A stretch of 64,000 nucleotides of DNA from Lachnospiraceae bacterium (GTDB lineage: Bacteria > Bacillota > Clostridia > Lachnospirales > Lachnospiraceae). The translations under genes were made by a program, and so were the position numbers. This document shows, piece by piece, positions 44,265 through 51,275 of the stretch. Where the stretch lies: positions 124,001-188,000 of the forward strand of contig JAFLTE010000002.1 in NCBI GenBank assembly GCA_022510565.1. The letters run 5' to 3'. The notes beneath the pieces are model-generated. The model made no database searches. It was not told where the DNA came from and saw nothing but the letters and a program-made list of their open reading frames with translations. The first letter of the stretch is position 1. Each line of letters opens with the position of its first letter.

Positions 44265-45260
44265 ATGGCTACCATTAAAGACATCGCCGAACGTCTCGGC
44301 ATATCCGTCAGCACAGTGTCCAAGGGATTAAACGGTGCAAGCGATATCAGTGAATCCCTGCGTCAGGAAGTACTGGACACCGCGGTGGAGCTCGGCTACA
44401 CTACTAAACAGATGCGTGGCAAAGTCCCAAGGAAGCTCTGCATTTTCGTCGAAAACATGGAGTACGAGACTCCCGAGCAATTCGGTTATGACATTATTCT
44501 CGGATTCCGCCAACGCGCTGCCCGTGAGAATTACGAAGTTACGGTGATACCGGCCTCTCCGTCTCTCCAATCCACCGAAAAATACGATACCTATATGCTA
44601 AAGAACGGGTTCGTAGGCGCTTTCCTGCTCGGGTTTGCTTTGCAGGACGAATGGATGACACAGTTCCATTCCACTGCGATTCCCACCGTTCTTTTTGATA
44701 ACAATATTAAGAAAAATCACACTGTCAGCTATATAGGTACCGACAGTTTTGAAGGTATCGACGATGCCATAGAACACTTGGCATCTCTGGGTCACCGCCG
44801 TATCGGACTGATCAACGGTTCACGCGACTCTTTTATTTGCGAGCAGCGCCGTCAGGCGTACATCGACAGCATGAGCGCACGCAACCTTCCCTTTAGCGAA
44901 GATACCATGCCCTACGGCTATTTTGTGCCCGAAGCCGCAAGCCCTCACGTGGGCAATCTGCTTTCCATGGGCATAACCGCTATTCTGTGCGGCAATGACC
45001 TGATTGCATCCGGTGCAATCGAAGAATGCACACTTCGCGGTCTTCGTGTTCCCGAGGACATCAGCATCATCGGCTTTGATGACATACCGCTTGCCGCTAA
45101 TCTGAAACCTTCTCTTACCACCATCCGGCAAGATCGAATTGAGCTGGGCAAATGCGGTTTCTTTACATTGCACTCGCTGATTAACCACGTTTCCATCAGC
45201 CGGACTTTGCTTCGTCCGGAGCTGATTGTACGTAACTCTACCGGTCCTATTCACCCTTAG
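44265..45260 (+). CDS. LacI-family regulator of the sugar transporter operon
   Basis: A 331-residue DNA-binding repressor or activator. The N-terminal LacI helix-turn-helix reads MATIKDIAERLGISVSTVSKGLNGASDISESLRQ, with hinge helix near residues 45-60; the periplasmic-binding-protein-like sensor domain has VIPASPSLQ, LFDNNIKKNHTVSYIGTDSFEG, RRIGLINGSRDS and ISIIGFDDIPLAANLKPSLTTIRQD. The start at 44265 has ACGGAGGAG 5 nt upstream; a longer frame would run through the operator. It is divergent from the binding-protein gene and convergent with the GH53 gene, overlapping it by 14 nt. The ligand is probably an imported oligosaccharide. Confidence 0.93.
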   Translation: MATIKDIAERLGISVSTVSKGLNGASDISESLRQEVLDTAVELGYTTKQMRGKVPRKLCIFVENMEYETPEQFGYDIILGFRQRAARENYEVTVIPASPSLQSTEKYDTYMLKNGFVGAFLLGFALQDEWMTQFHSTAIPTVLFDNNIKKNHTVSYIGTDSFEGIDDAIEHLASLGHRRIGLINGSRDSFICEQRRQAYIDSMSARNLPFSEDTMPYGYFVPEAASPHVGNLLSMGITAILCGNDLIASGAIEECTLRGLRVPEDISIIGFDDIPLAANLKPSLTTIRQDRIELGKCGFFTLHSLINHVSISRTLLRPELIVRNSTGPIHP

Positions 45261-46362
45261 GCCGATAATCTCTTATAGTCTCAAGCGCAGGCAGCGCATT
45301 GCCGTCATAGTCAAACAATGCTTGATTCGCCCACTCATTGCCGCAGGGACCTTTTTCTTCTATATAGGGGAGAGCCGCCTCTGTTGCCCATCCTAAACCC
45401 GGGACCGGAATCCATGCCGCCTCCCAGTAGAAAAAGCCTTTGCATTTATTCTCCGGAACTTGATCCATCACATCAAACAGCGCTTTCATAAAACTGCACT
45501 GTCCTTCTTTCGTCATAGGAAAAGGCAGCTTCTCTACCAATTCAGGCTTCGTGGCATAACCCTTACGCTCGTCCGGCGACAGTTTCTCATATTCTGCGTA
45601 ATCTTCCATGGTATATCCCATAGACACTTCCGCAACGACCAATTCTTTACCGTAGCGCGCCGCCAGATCGTTCATATTGTTCTTCAGGTCGTCGAGCGTT
45701 CCATGCCAGAACGGATAATAGGATAATCCGATGATATCAAAATCCTCTCCCCGCTCCGTATAATGGTCGAACCAGTCTCTGTACATGGCATTATTGCCAC
45801 CGTTGTCCAGATGAATCATAACCGGCATATTCTCATCAACTGAACGCACCGCACGGATGCCTGCACTGATAAAACGTGCCAGATTATCGTAGTTAGGCAT
45901 CTGACCCAAAGGCCACAGCATTCCGTTGGTCAACTCATTGCCTACCTGTATCAGATCCGGGAGCACTCCCGACTCTTGCATGGCAATCAGCACGTCCTTT
46001 GTAAAGGCATAGACAGCTTCTTCAAGCTGCCCTGCGTCCATACCGCGCCAAGCCTTGGGAACTCTCTGTTTGCCCGGATCTGCCCAGAAATCACTGTAGT
46101 GCAAATCCAAAAGCACATCCATACCGTGGTCCTTAGCGCGTTTGGCAAGCGTAATTGTAGCGGGCAGGTCGTTAGTACCTGCCCCGTATGGTTTACCATC
46201 CTCTGAATAAGGGTCGTTCCACAACCGGAGACGCACCGCATTAACGCCGTAGCCTTGCAGTATGTCAAATACATCTTTTTGAATGCCGCGCTCATAAAAC
46301 TTTCCGCCGCACTTTTCCACCTCTAAAAGCGTGGAAAGGTCTATGCCCTTATAGAATTTCAT
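45247..46362 (-). CDS. Cytosolic GH53 endo-beta-1,4-galactanase
   Basis: A 371-residue GH53 enzyme without signal peptide, starting MKFYKGIDLSTLLEVE. Catalytic motifs: acid/base Glu in LIQVGNELTNGMLWP and nucleophile Glu in LVVAEVSMGY, with LRLWNDPY and LHYSDFWADPGKQ typical of the family. The cytosolic location implies that it cuts imported galacto-oligosaccharides, working before the GH42 enzyme. It is the third gene after the unassigned sugar-locus protein and the zinc-ribbon protein (11-nt gap, ribosome site GGAGGC), transcribed from the LacI-type operator promoter at 48469-48528. Its 3' end overlaps the convergent LacI gene. Confidence 0.93.
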   Translation of the reverse strand: MKFYKGIDLSTLLEVEKCGGKFYERGIQKDVFDILQGYGVNAVRLRLWNDPYSEDGKPYGAGTNDLPATITLAKRAKDHGMDVLLDLHYSDFWADPGKQRVPKAWRGMDAGQLEEAVYAFTKDVLIAMQESGVLPDLIQVGNELTNGMLWPLGQMPNYDNLARFISAGIRAVRSVDENMPVMIHLDNGGNNAMYRDWFDHYTERGEDFDIIGLSYYPFWHGTLDDLKNNMNDLAARYGKELVVAEVSMGYTMEDYAEYEKLSPDERKGYATKPELVEKLPFPMTKEGQCSFMKALFDVMDQVPENKCKGFFYWEAAWIPVPGLGWATEAALPYIEEKGPCGNEWANQALFDYDGNALPALETIRDYRPKGE

Positions 46363-46373
46363 AACGCCTCCGA

Positions 46374-46592
46374 TTAGTCGAAATCAAATTTGGTAAAGCG
46401 TTTCATAGCATCCTTATAACGGAAACGTACCAACTCGTTTTTCTCCAGTACATCCTCCTCCGTGCCTACATACTGGCAGCGGATGCAATGATACTCTTTT
46501 TTATCCTTATCATAAAACATATCGATATCTAAGTCTCTCATAAAGCAGGAGGGACATCTGTAATTTAATTTGCCTTTGCCAGATTGAGCCAT
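46374..46592 (-). CDS. Small zinc-ribbon protein in the galactan operon
   Basis: A 72-residue protein with two Cys pairs, YRCPSCFMRD at residues 11-20 and YHCIRCQYVG near 34-43, forming a rubredoxin-like zinc ribbon, followed by a charged tail ending FRYKDAMKRFTKFDFD. Ribosome site AAGGAGG and a start overlapping the end of the upstream gene by 28 nt show it is a real, coupled gene. The role is unknown; it may bind nucleic acid or assist a partner protein. Its place between two sugar-locus genes is unusual. Confidence 0.8.
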   Translation of the reverse strand: MAQSGKGKLNYRCPSCFMRDLDIDMFYDKDKKEYHCIRCQYVGTEEDVLEKNELVRFRYKDAMKRFTKFDFD

Positions 46593-48403
46593 GTCGCAAA
46601 TACCTCCTTATCTTTTAACTTGGTCGTATAACCTAACGTGAACATCGGTGAGAACGCGTATCCTTCACGGATATATCCTACTGCGTCCTTCTTGTCACAG
46701 CTTAAGGAAACTCTTGTCTCGATTTCCGGTACGACAGCAATTGCTTCCGTTGCACCCGCCATCTGCGCCTCACGGCACTTGTATGCGTAGTCAATCTTCT
46801 CCGTCTTAGCGCCGTCTGTAACGGTAAGCACTATATTCGTCATATCTTCCGAGTACTCCGTGGTACCGTAGCATGCCACCATATACTCGTTAATCTCAAC
46901 CTCGGCACTAGGGTCGCTCATCTCCAGAATCGTTCTCTCAATCTTAATATTGGAGTTGCCCTCCTCAAAGTACATCTTAGTCTGCAGCTTGACTGTCAAG
47001 TCGTAGAACTCTATATCCACAGGGTCCAGTGTCAGAATTCTCGTATTGCCTTCCTGTGAGAAATGCGCTTTCGTCCTGCACAGGCACAAGTCAACTTCCT
47101 CGCCGTTGTGTGTCAGCTTTGCGCTTCTGACCGTTCCTTCACCTGCATAGTGTGTGAAGTAACCCGCTCTGTATTTCTCCTGAATCAGGAAAGGATAGGA
47201 AGCGTCCCACACATGCTTCGTACCGATACCTACCGGCCACTCCAGCTTCGCCGCATAGGGACGTAAATCTACAATGGCACCGCCCTGGTCCATGTTAGCG
47301 CAAACTCTCATGTAAGGATCACAATACCAGAACAACTGCTTATCCGAGCCGTACAAAATGTCTCTCCAGAGTGCACACTCAGGCTCTGTCAGCCTTCTGT
47401 TGGCACGGAAGAAATCCGCGAACTCCGCCATCGTCATGTCGTCCAGCTTGCCCTCTTTCTTAAGCTGGCCGTAGTATGCCATACCGTCCTCGTAAGATTT
47501 TAAGAGGAGTTCATAAGGCGCCTCCCAACGTCCCATCTTGTTCATCCAGCCGGGACCTACGAACATCATATTATATGCGTAACCGTTGTTGTATCTTGCC
47601 AAATCACGGTACTGGTCAATCAGATTATACAGATACGGGAATTCCCATGTCTTGGAGTCATAGCTCATGCTTCGCAGCACGTTCTGAGGATGTGTACCGA
47701 AATTGGAGCCGTTGCCGTCATAGCACGCAATCAAATCGCGGGACAGATGCGGGATTGCCACAATGCCGCTGTCCTCCGCCTCATTAGCTGCCGGTGCGTG
47801 CACATTCTGCTTACTGGGAATCCAGGGTGCCCACGGGCCGCCGTCCATGAAGGTGTACCATGAATTATTACAGGTATGATAAGCCTTCGGGCCCTCCTCC
47901 CAACATGTAGCCACGGCACATTTCACCATGGGATATTTCTCCTTAATGTAATTGATCAGATCTGCATCCAAGTAGTAGGAACCCGTAGATTCCGGATAAA
48001 AGCCGAACCTGTCGTGGAATTTGCCGAACACATCATCCACAATGGATTTCTTATCCTCCATCGAGAACATCCAGATACAGAAATCTTTCGTCTTATATTT
48101 CTCACGGAACTCTTCACAGGGAAGTCCCAACAAGGATAACGCAATCTCGTCACCGTATTTCTCATGGTCAGCCTTAGCAAGTTCTACCGCCTCATCATTA
48201 AAAAGAGAAGCGTATGTCATCTGAATCGTAGTTTTTAATCCGTTCTTATGCGCAATTGCCTGCTGTGTTTTGAAAATATCCAGAGACTCCGTTAGAAGTT
48301 CTTTTCTTCCGATATCTTCCTCTTTGCCGTGTCCGGTTACCTTCTCTGCGTATTCAGGCACCATCTCCGGACGATGGATGATGTTCACAATAAACTTATC
48401 CAT
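46565..48403 (-). CDS. Unassigned protein of the galactan operon, deacetylase/GH-barrel-like
   Basis: A 612-residue soluble protein, no signal peptide. The first 300 residues look like a glycoside hydrolase/deacetylase-type beta/alpha barrel (LKTTIQMTYASLFNDEAVELAK, ALSLLGLPCEEF, RFGFYPESTGSYYLDADLI, VATCWEEG, IPHLSRDLIACYD). The C-terminal 250 residues look beta-rich (VDLCLCRTKAHFSQEGNTRILTL), as in many sugar enzymes. It may belong to a Pfam family of unknown function (DUF3863-like); I cannot confirm that. The start at 48403 has GGAGGG upstream; a longer open frame runs through the promoter. It is first in an operon with the zinc-ribbon and GH53 genes, under a LacI-type operator. Activity unknown. 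Confidence 0.7.
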   Translation of the reverse strand: MDKFIVNIIHRPEMVPEYAEKVTGHGKEEDIGRKELLTESLDIFKTQQAIAHKNGLKTTIQMTYASLFNDEAVELAKADHEKYGDEIALSLLGLPCEEFREKYKTKDFCIWMFSMEDKKSIVDDVFGKFHDRFGFYPESTGSYYLDADLINYIKEKYPMVKCAVATCWEEGPKAYHTCNNSWYTFMDGGPWAPWIPSKQNVHAPAANEAEDSGIVAIPHLSRDLIACYDGNGSNFGTHPQNVLRSMSYDSKTWEFPYLYNLIDQYRDLARYNNGYAYNMMFVGPGWMNKMGRWEAPYELLLKSYEDGMAYYGQLKKEGKLDDMTMAEFADFFRANRRLTEPECALWRDILYGSDKQLFWYCDPYMRVCANMDQGGAIVDLRPYAAKLEWPVGIGTKHVWDASYPFLIQEKYRAGYFTHYAGEGTVRSAKLTHNGEEVDLCLCRTKAHFSQEGNTRILTLDPVDIEFYDLTVKLQTKMYFEEGNSNIKIERTILEMSDPSAEVEINEYMVACYGTTEYSEDMTNIVLTVTDGAKTEKIDYAYKCREAQMAGATEAIAVVPEIETRVSLSCDKKDAVGYIREGYAFSPMFTLGYTTKLKDKEVFATWLNLAKAN

Positions 48404-48468
48404 GTTGCCCTGCCCTCCGTTTTCTGTTATTAATACTCTCCGTATTCGCCTGCGCAAAACGCCGTATT

Positions 48469-48528
48469 TGCGGTTGCGCAATCGGTTGTTCATATAATAA
48501 GGATAGCAAACCGGCGTAGGGTTGTCAA
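48469..48528 (-). promoter_or_regulatory. Promoter and operator of the GH53 (cytosolic) operon
   Basis: Minus strand -35 TTGACA (48523-48528) inside ACACATTGACAAC, 17-nt spacer, -10 TATCCT (48500-48505). The operator-like GTTGCGCAATCGGTTG (48473-48488) lies across and just after the expected start site. Both the -35 block and operator match the promoter of the secreted GH53 gene at 53390-53440. A further half-site TGCGCAAAACG lies at 48451-48461. Confidence 0.7.
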
Positions 48529-48705
48529 TGTGTAATATTGCATAGTTTGGGGAAAGCAAATTGGAGATTTTGCACAAAGTAATCCGGCTACACACTTCTC
48601 CAACATCAAATTTCCTTTTTCGACACCTTTCTTACTTTTCCACATAGAATAAATCAGAATATTAAGGAAACAAAATACAAGAATCTCAACAGAAAGGAAT
48701 ACTTT

Positions 48706-49317
48706 ATGAGTCAAAACAACAATCGCACCAACAATATGACCAGAACAGTCAACAACCAATCCTGCTTCAGTCGTGTTACCGAGAAATATCTTGATACTTT
48801 CAACTGTATTTTAAACAGAATGATAGAAGGCATGACTTGTGCCGAACTGACAAACAGCATTTCCCATAACTTCATCGTTCAGATGATTCCACATCACAGG
48901 GCAGCCATAGAGATGTCCGAAAATATACTGCAGTATACTACCAACCTTACCATTGAAGAAATCGCCGAGAACATTATCTGTGAGCAGACCAGGAGTATCG
49001 CCGACATGGAAGCCATCCTTTCCTGCTGCGGAAATATGTCTAATTCCCGTGAAAGCGTATGCAGATATCAGTCACAGATTGAACCCGTATTTAATACCAT
49101 GTTCAACAGAATGCGAACTGCTAAGGCTACTAACGACATAAACTGCTGCTTCTTACGGGAAATGCTTCCTCACCATGAAGGTGCCGTGGCGTTCTCTGAG
49201 ATAACGCTGCGTCAAAACATCTGTCCTCAACTTGTGCCGATTCTGGACTCTATCATCACTTCCCAGAAACGCGGTATCTGTCAGATGGAACGACTGTTGG
49301 ATACGCTGTGCTGCTAA
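48706..49317 (+). CDS. DUF305-family protein with two histidine-rich repeats
   Basis: A 203-residue protein with no signal peptide or membrane helix. It holds two copies of the DUF305 (ferritin-like) helical unit: FIVQMIPHHRAAIEMSENIL near residue 52 and LREMLPHHEGAVAFSEITL near 149. The paired histidines and nearby Glu/Met residues resemble metal ligands; some DUF305 proteins bind copper. The many cysteines (SCF, LSCCGN, NCCF, LCC) are unusual for the family and may also bind metal or act in redox chemistry. Ribosome site AAAGGAA. Monocistronic, divergent from the galactan operon, followed by hairpin 49316-49338. Confidence 0.85.
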   Translation: MSQNNNRTNNMTRTVNNQSCFSRVTEKYLDTFNCILNRMIEGMTCAELTNSISHNFIVQMIPHHRAAIEMSENILQYTTNLTIEEIAENIICEQTRSIADMEAILSCCGNMSNSRESVCRYQSQIEPVFNTMFNRMRTAKATNDINCCFLREMLPHHEGAVAFSEITLRQNICPQLVPILDSIITSQKRGICQMERLLDTLCC

Positions 49318-49338
49318 TTTGACTTATTGAGTCAATTA
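49316..49338 (+). terminator. Hairpin after the DUF305 gene
   Basis: TTGACT (49319-49324) pairs with AGTCAA (49330-49335), extended by AAT/ATT, followed by ATTATTATTG. A weak, AT-rich terminator immediately after the stop codon. Confidence 0.5.
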
Positions 49339-49431
49339 TTATTGTGCATACCTATCCCTCCCCTATGAGACAACATTGCATGGAATAGAAAAAGATGATA
49401 TAATGTGCGCAACATGGAGGGCATTCTCAGG

Positions 49432-49836
49432 ATGAAAATCACAATCATAGACGGCCAGGGCGGCCGCATCGGTAAATCAATAATAGAGCAGATTAAGAAA
49501 AAGCACAGTGACCTGGAACTGTATGCCATCGGCACGAACAGTATTGCCACTTCCGCCATGCTCAAGGCGGGTGCGGATAACGGAGCAACCGGTGAAAACG
49601 CCGTGATTGTCAACGCCGCGGACTCCGACATTATTGTGGGGCCTATCGGCATTGTGTTCGCCAATGCGCTGCTGGGGGAAATCACCCCTGCCATCGCTAC
49701 GGCGGTCAGTGCCAGTAAAGCTTTCAAAATCCTGATTCCCGTAAACCGCTGCAATCATTATGTAGCCGGCTGCGAAGAAGCCCCTATGAGCGAATATATC
49801 CGTATTGCCATAGATAAAATAGAGTCCATGATTTAA
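49432..49836 (+). CDS. DUF3842-family protein
   Basis: A 134-residue cytosolic protein of a Clostridia-typical family of unknown function, beginning MKITIIDGQGGRIGKSIIEQIKK, a Rossmann-like glycine loop, followed by AIGTNSIATSAMLKAGADNGATGENAV, DIIVGPIGIVFANALLGEITP and NRCNHYVAGCEE. The conserved cysteines near the C-terminus are family features. The start at 49432 is preferred because the family homology starts there and GGAGGG is 11 nt upstream; an upstream in-frame ATG adds 9 residues without a ribosome site. It may sense or carry a nucleotide-like ligand, but that is a guess from the loop. Confidence 0.85.
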   Translation: MKITIIDGQGGRIGKSIIEQIKKKHSDLELYAIGTNSIATSAMLKAGADNGATGENAVIVNAADSDIIVGPIGIVFANALLGEITPAIATAVSASKAFKILIPVNRCNHYVAGCEEAPMSEYIRIAIDKIESMI

Positions 49837-49853
49837 ACAGAAGCTATATGCAA

Positions 49854-49889
49854 AAGGAGTTGACTATAATAGTCAACTCCTTGTTTTTG
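49854..49889 (+). terminator. Bidirectional terminator between DUF3842 and kinase genes
   Basis: Thirteen-base-pair perfect stem AAGGAGTTGACTA with TAGTCAACTCCTT (49854-49882) around a 3-nt loop, followed by GTTTTTG on the plus strand and CTTTTGC on the minus strand. It closes the two convergent genes. Confidence 0.85.
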
Positions 49890-50471
49890 CTATCTGAGTG
49901 ATATTCTGATACATTTATCCCGGATTCCATACGTCTCAAAGTATTGATTTTCCATGGGAATCCACTCATTCACAAACCGCTGATATTTTTCTTCTCCGTT
50001 ACGGGCAAGTATCCTTGCTTTCTGCTCATCGCCGGGCAGGTCCACAAAAAATCTTACCTGATAGACATCCCCAAAGTACGGATGACAGCTATAGGCACCC
50101 TCAATGATATTCAACCTGCGGAACGGAACAGTGCGAGGCGCACCAAGCTCCATGCGGCTGCAATCGAAGGGTCTATAAGTCAACCCTTTCTTGTCATGCA
50201 GATGCTCCAACACTTCCGCTTGGAATCTCTCGTAGTCCACGTTTCCTCCGGGCTGCGCATATCTTTCAGGTGTGCGCTGTTCGGGACGCAGGAAGAAATC
50301 ATCCATGTGGAAAAGATTGCAGTCGTATTTTTCGGCAAGTGCCTGCCCTAGTGTACTTTTACCGCCGCCGCAGACACCGTCGACGGCAATGTTGACTTGT
50401 TCGGTCAACTCCGTCGACTGCAATATACCGTCAATGATGCTGCGAATTTTTTTCGGTATCCTCATAGTCAT
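49890..50471 (-). CDS. P-loop kinase of the uridine kinase-like family
   Basis: A 193-residue cytosolic kinase. Walker A AVDGVCGGGKSTLGQAL (near residues 29-45), a MDDFFLRPEQRTPERYAQPGGNVDYERF segment that in this family positions the nucleoside, and a lid with ARNGEEKYQRFVNEWIPMENQYF. Similar proteins are labelled uridine kinase-like and phosphorylate nucleosides or vitamin-like alcohols. It overlaps the ECF S component gene by 41 nt, so the kinase probably traps the transported molecule by phosphorylation. The substrate is not known. Confidence 0.85.
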   Translation of the reverse strand: MTMRIPKKIRSIIDGILQSTELTEQVNIAVDGVCGGGKSTLGQALAEKYDCNLFHMDDFFLRPEQRTPERYAQPGGNVDYERFQAEVLEHLHDKKGLTYRPFDCSRMELGAPRTVPFRRLNIIEGAYSCHPYFGDVYQVRFFVDLPGDEQKARILARNGEEKYQRFVNEWIPMENQYFETYGIRDKCIRISLR

Positions 50472-50988
50472 TCAACACTCTCGCTTTCCTCAGTGCGATA
50501 ATGATAGCAGGAATCAGGATAATCTGCAAGATAATTCCCGGTATTGCATTCAGGAATGCGCCCGACAAAAAGATTGCCATCGAGAAACGATTCCCCATAA
50601 AGCCGTACAGTGCAATACTTACAATCCCCCATGCGACCCTGCCCGCAATCATTGCGCCCAGAAGACTCACGTAAATATAAGGGATCTTCTTGGGTAATTT
50701 CGAGTACAGAATACCTGTAACCAATCCGTATACTGCCAATTCTACCGCCATTGCTACAGCCGTAGGCATAATCGGCGGCATACCGAACATAAAGCTTCTA
50801 AGTAAAGGTGTCAAAAGTCCGACCACTAAACCATACGGCCATCCACAGATAAAGCCGCACAGCAGCACCGGAATGTGCATCGGAAGCAGCATACTGCCAA
50901 TCTGTTGAATCTGTCCTGTCAGAAAAGGCAGGACAATGCCCAACGCCATGAAAAATGCGGATAAAACTAATTTCTTTGTCTGTTTCAT
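50431..50988 (-). CDS. ECF transporter S component of unknown specificity
   Basis: A 185-residue membrane protein with about six helices, starting MKQTKKLVLSAFFMALGIVLPFLTGQIQQIG. The motif MLLPMHIPVLLCGFICG and FGMPPIMPTAVAMAVELAVYG are typical of a subgroup of S components in Firmicutes. The start at 50988 is favoured by GGAGGAAAA correctly placed upstream. It overlaps the downstream P-loop kinase gene by 41 nt. The leader upstream contains a promoter and a terminator hairpin, which suggests control by premature termination. Substrate unknown; a vitamin or nucleoside salvaged by the kinase is the best guess. Confidence 0.85.
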   Translation of the reverse strand: MKQTKKLVLSAFFMALGIVLPFLTGQIQQIGSMLLPMHIPVLLCGFICGWPYGLVVGLLTPLLRSFMFGMPPIMPTAVAMAVELAVYGLVTGILYSKLPKKIPYIYVSLLGAMIAGRVAWGIVSIALYGFMGNRFSMAIFLSGAFLNAIPGIILQIILIPAIIIALRKARVLNDYEDTEKNSQHH

Positions 50989-51044
50989 AAAATTTTCCTC
51001 CATTCAACTATGGTACGAATCCGGTTTATCTCCTGATTTGATGT

Positions 51045-51265
51045 AAAACTTACATAAAAAAGGAAGGCAACCGATAGGATTCTTTCCTAATCTGATTACC
51101 TTCCTGATAATACTATGCTTATACCTATGTTACTGCTGATATGTTATTTCTTTGCAATGATGTCGAAAATCATCTGATTAACTTCTTTCTCAGAATGCTT
51201 GGCATCCAAAAATCGGCTTCTGCCGACCATTAGGCATATTTTATCTTATAGAATGCGTCTTGTCA
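51045..51265 (-). promoter_or_regulatory. Leader with promoter and intrinsic terminator before the ECF S component-kinase operon
   Basis: On the minus strand TTGACA-17-TAAAAT starts transcription near 51220. After about 130 nt the RNA forms a hairpin with GGAAGG and CCTTCC closing an inner AGGA/TCCT stem, followed by TTTTTTT (about 51055-51110), and only then comes the ribosome site. This is the layout of a transcription-terminating riboswitch or attenuator. I cannot match the aptamer part to a known class. A 28-codon frame (MVGRSRFLDAKHSEKEVNQM...) lies in the leader without a ribosome site. Confidence 0.5.
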
Positions 51266-51275
51266 AGCAGGTCAA

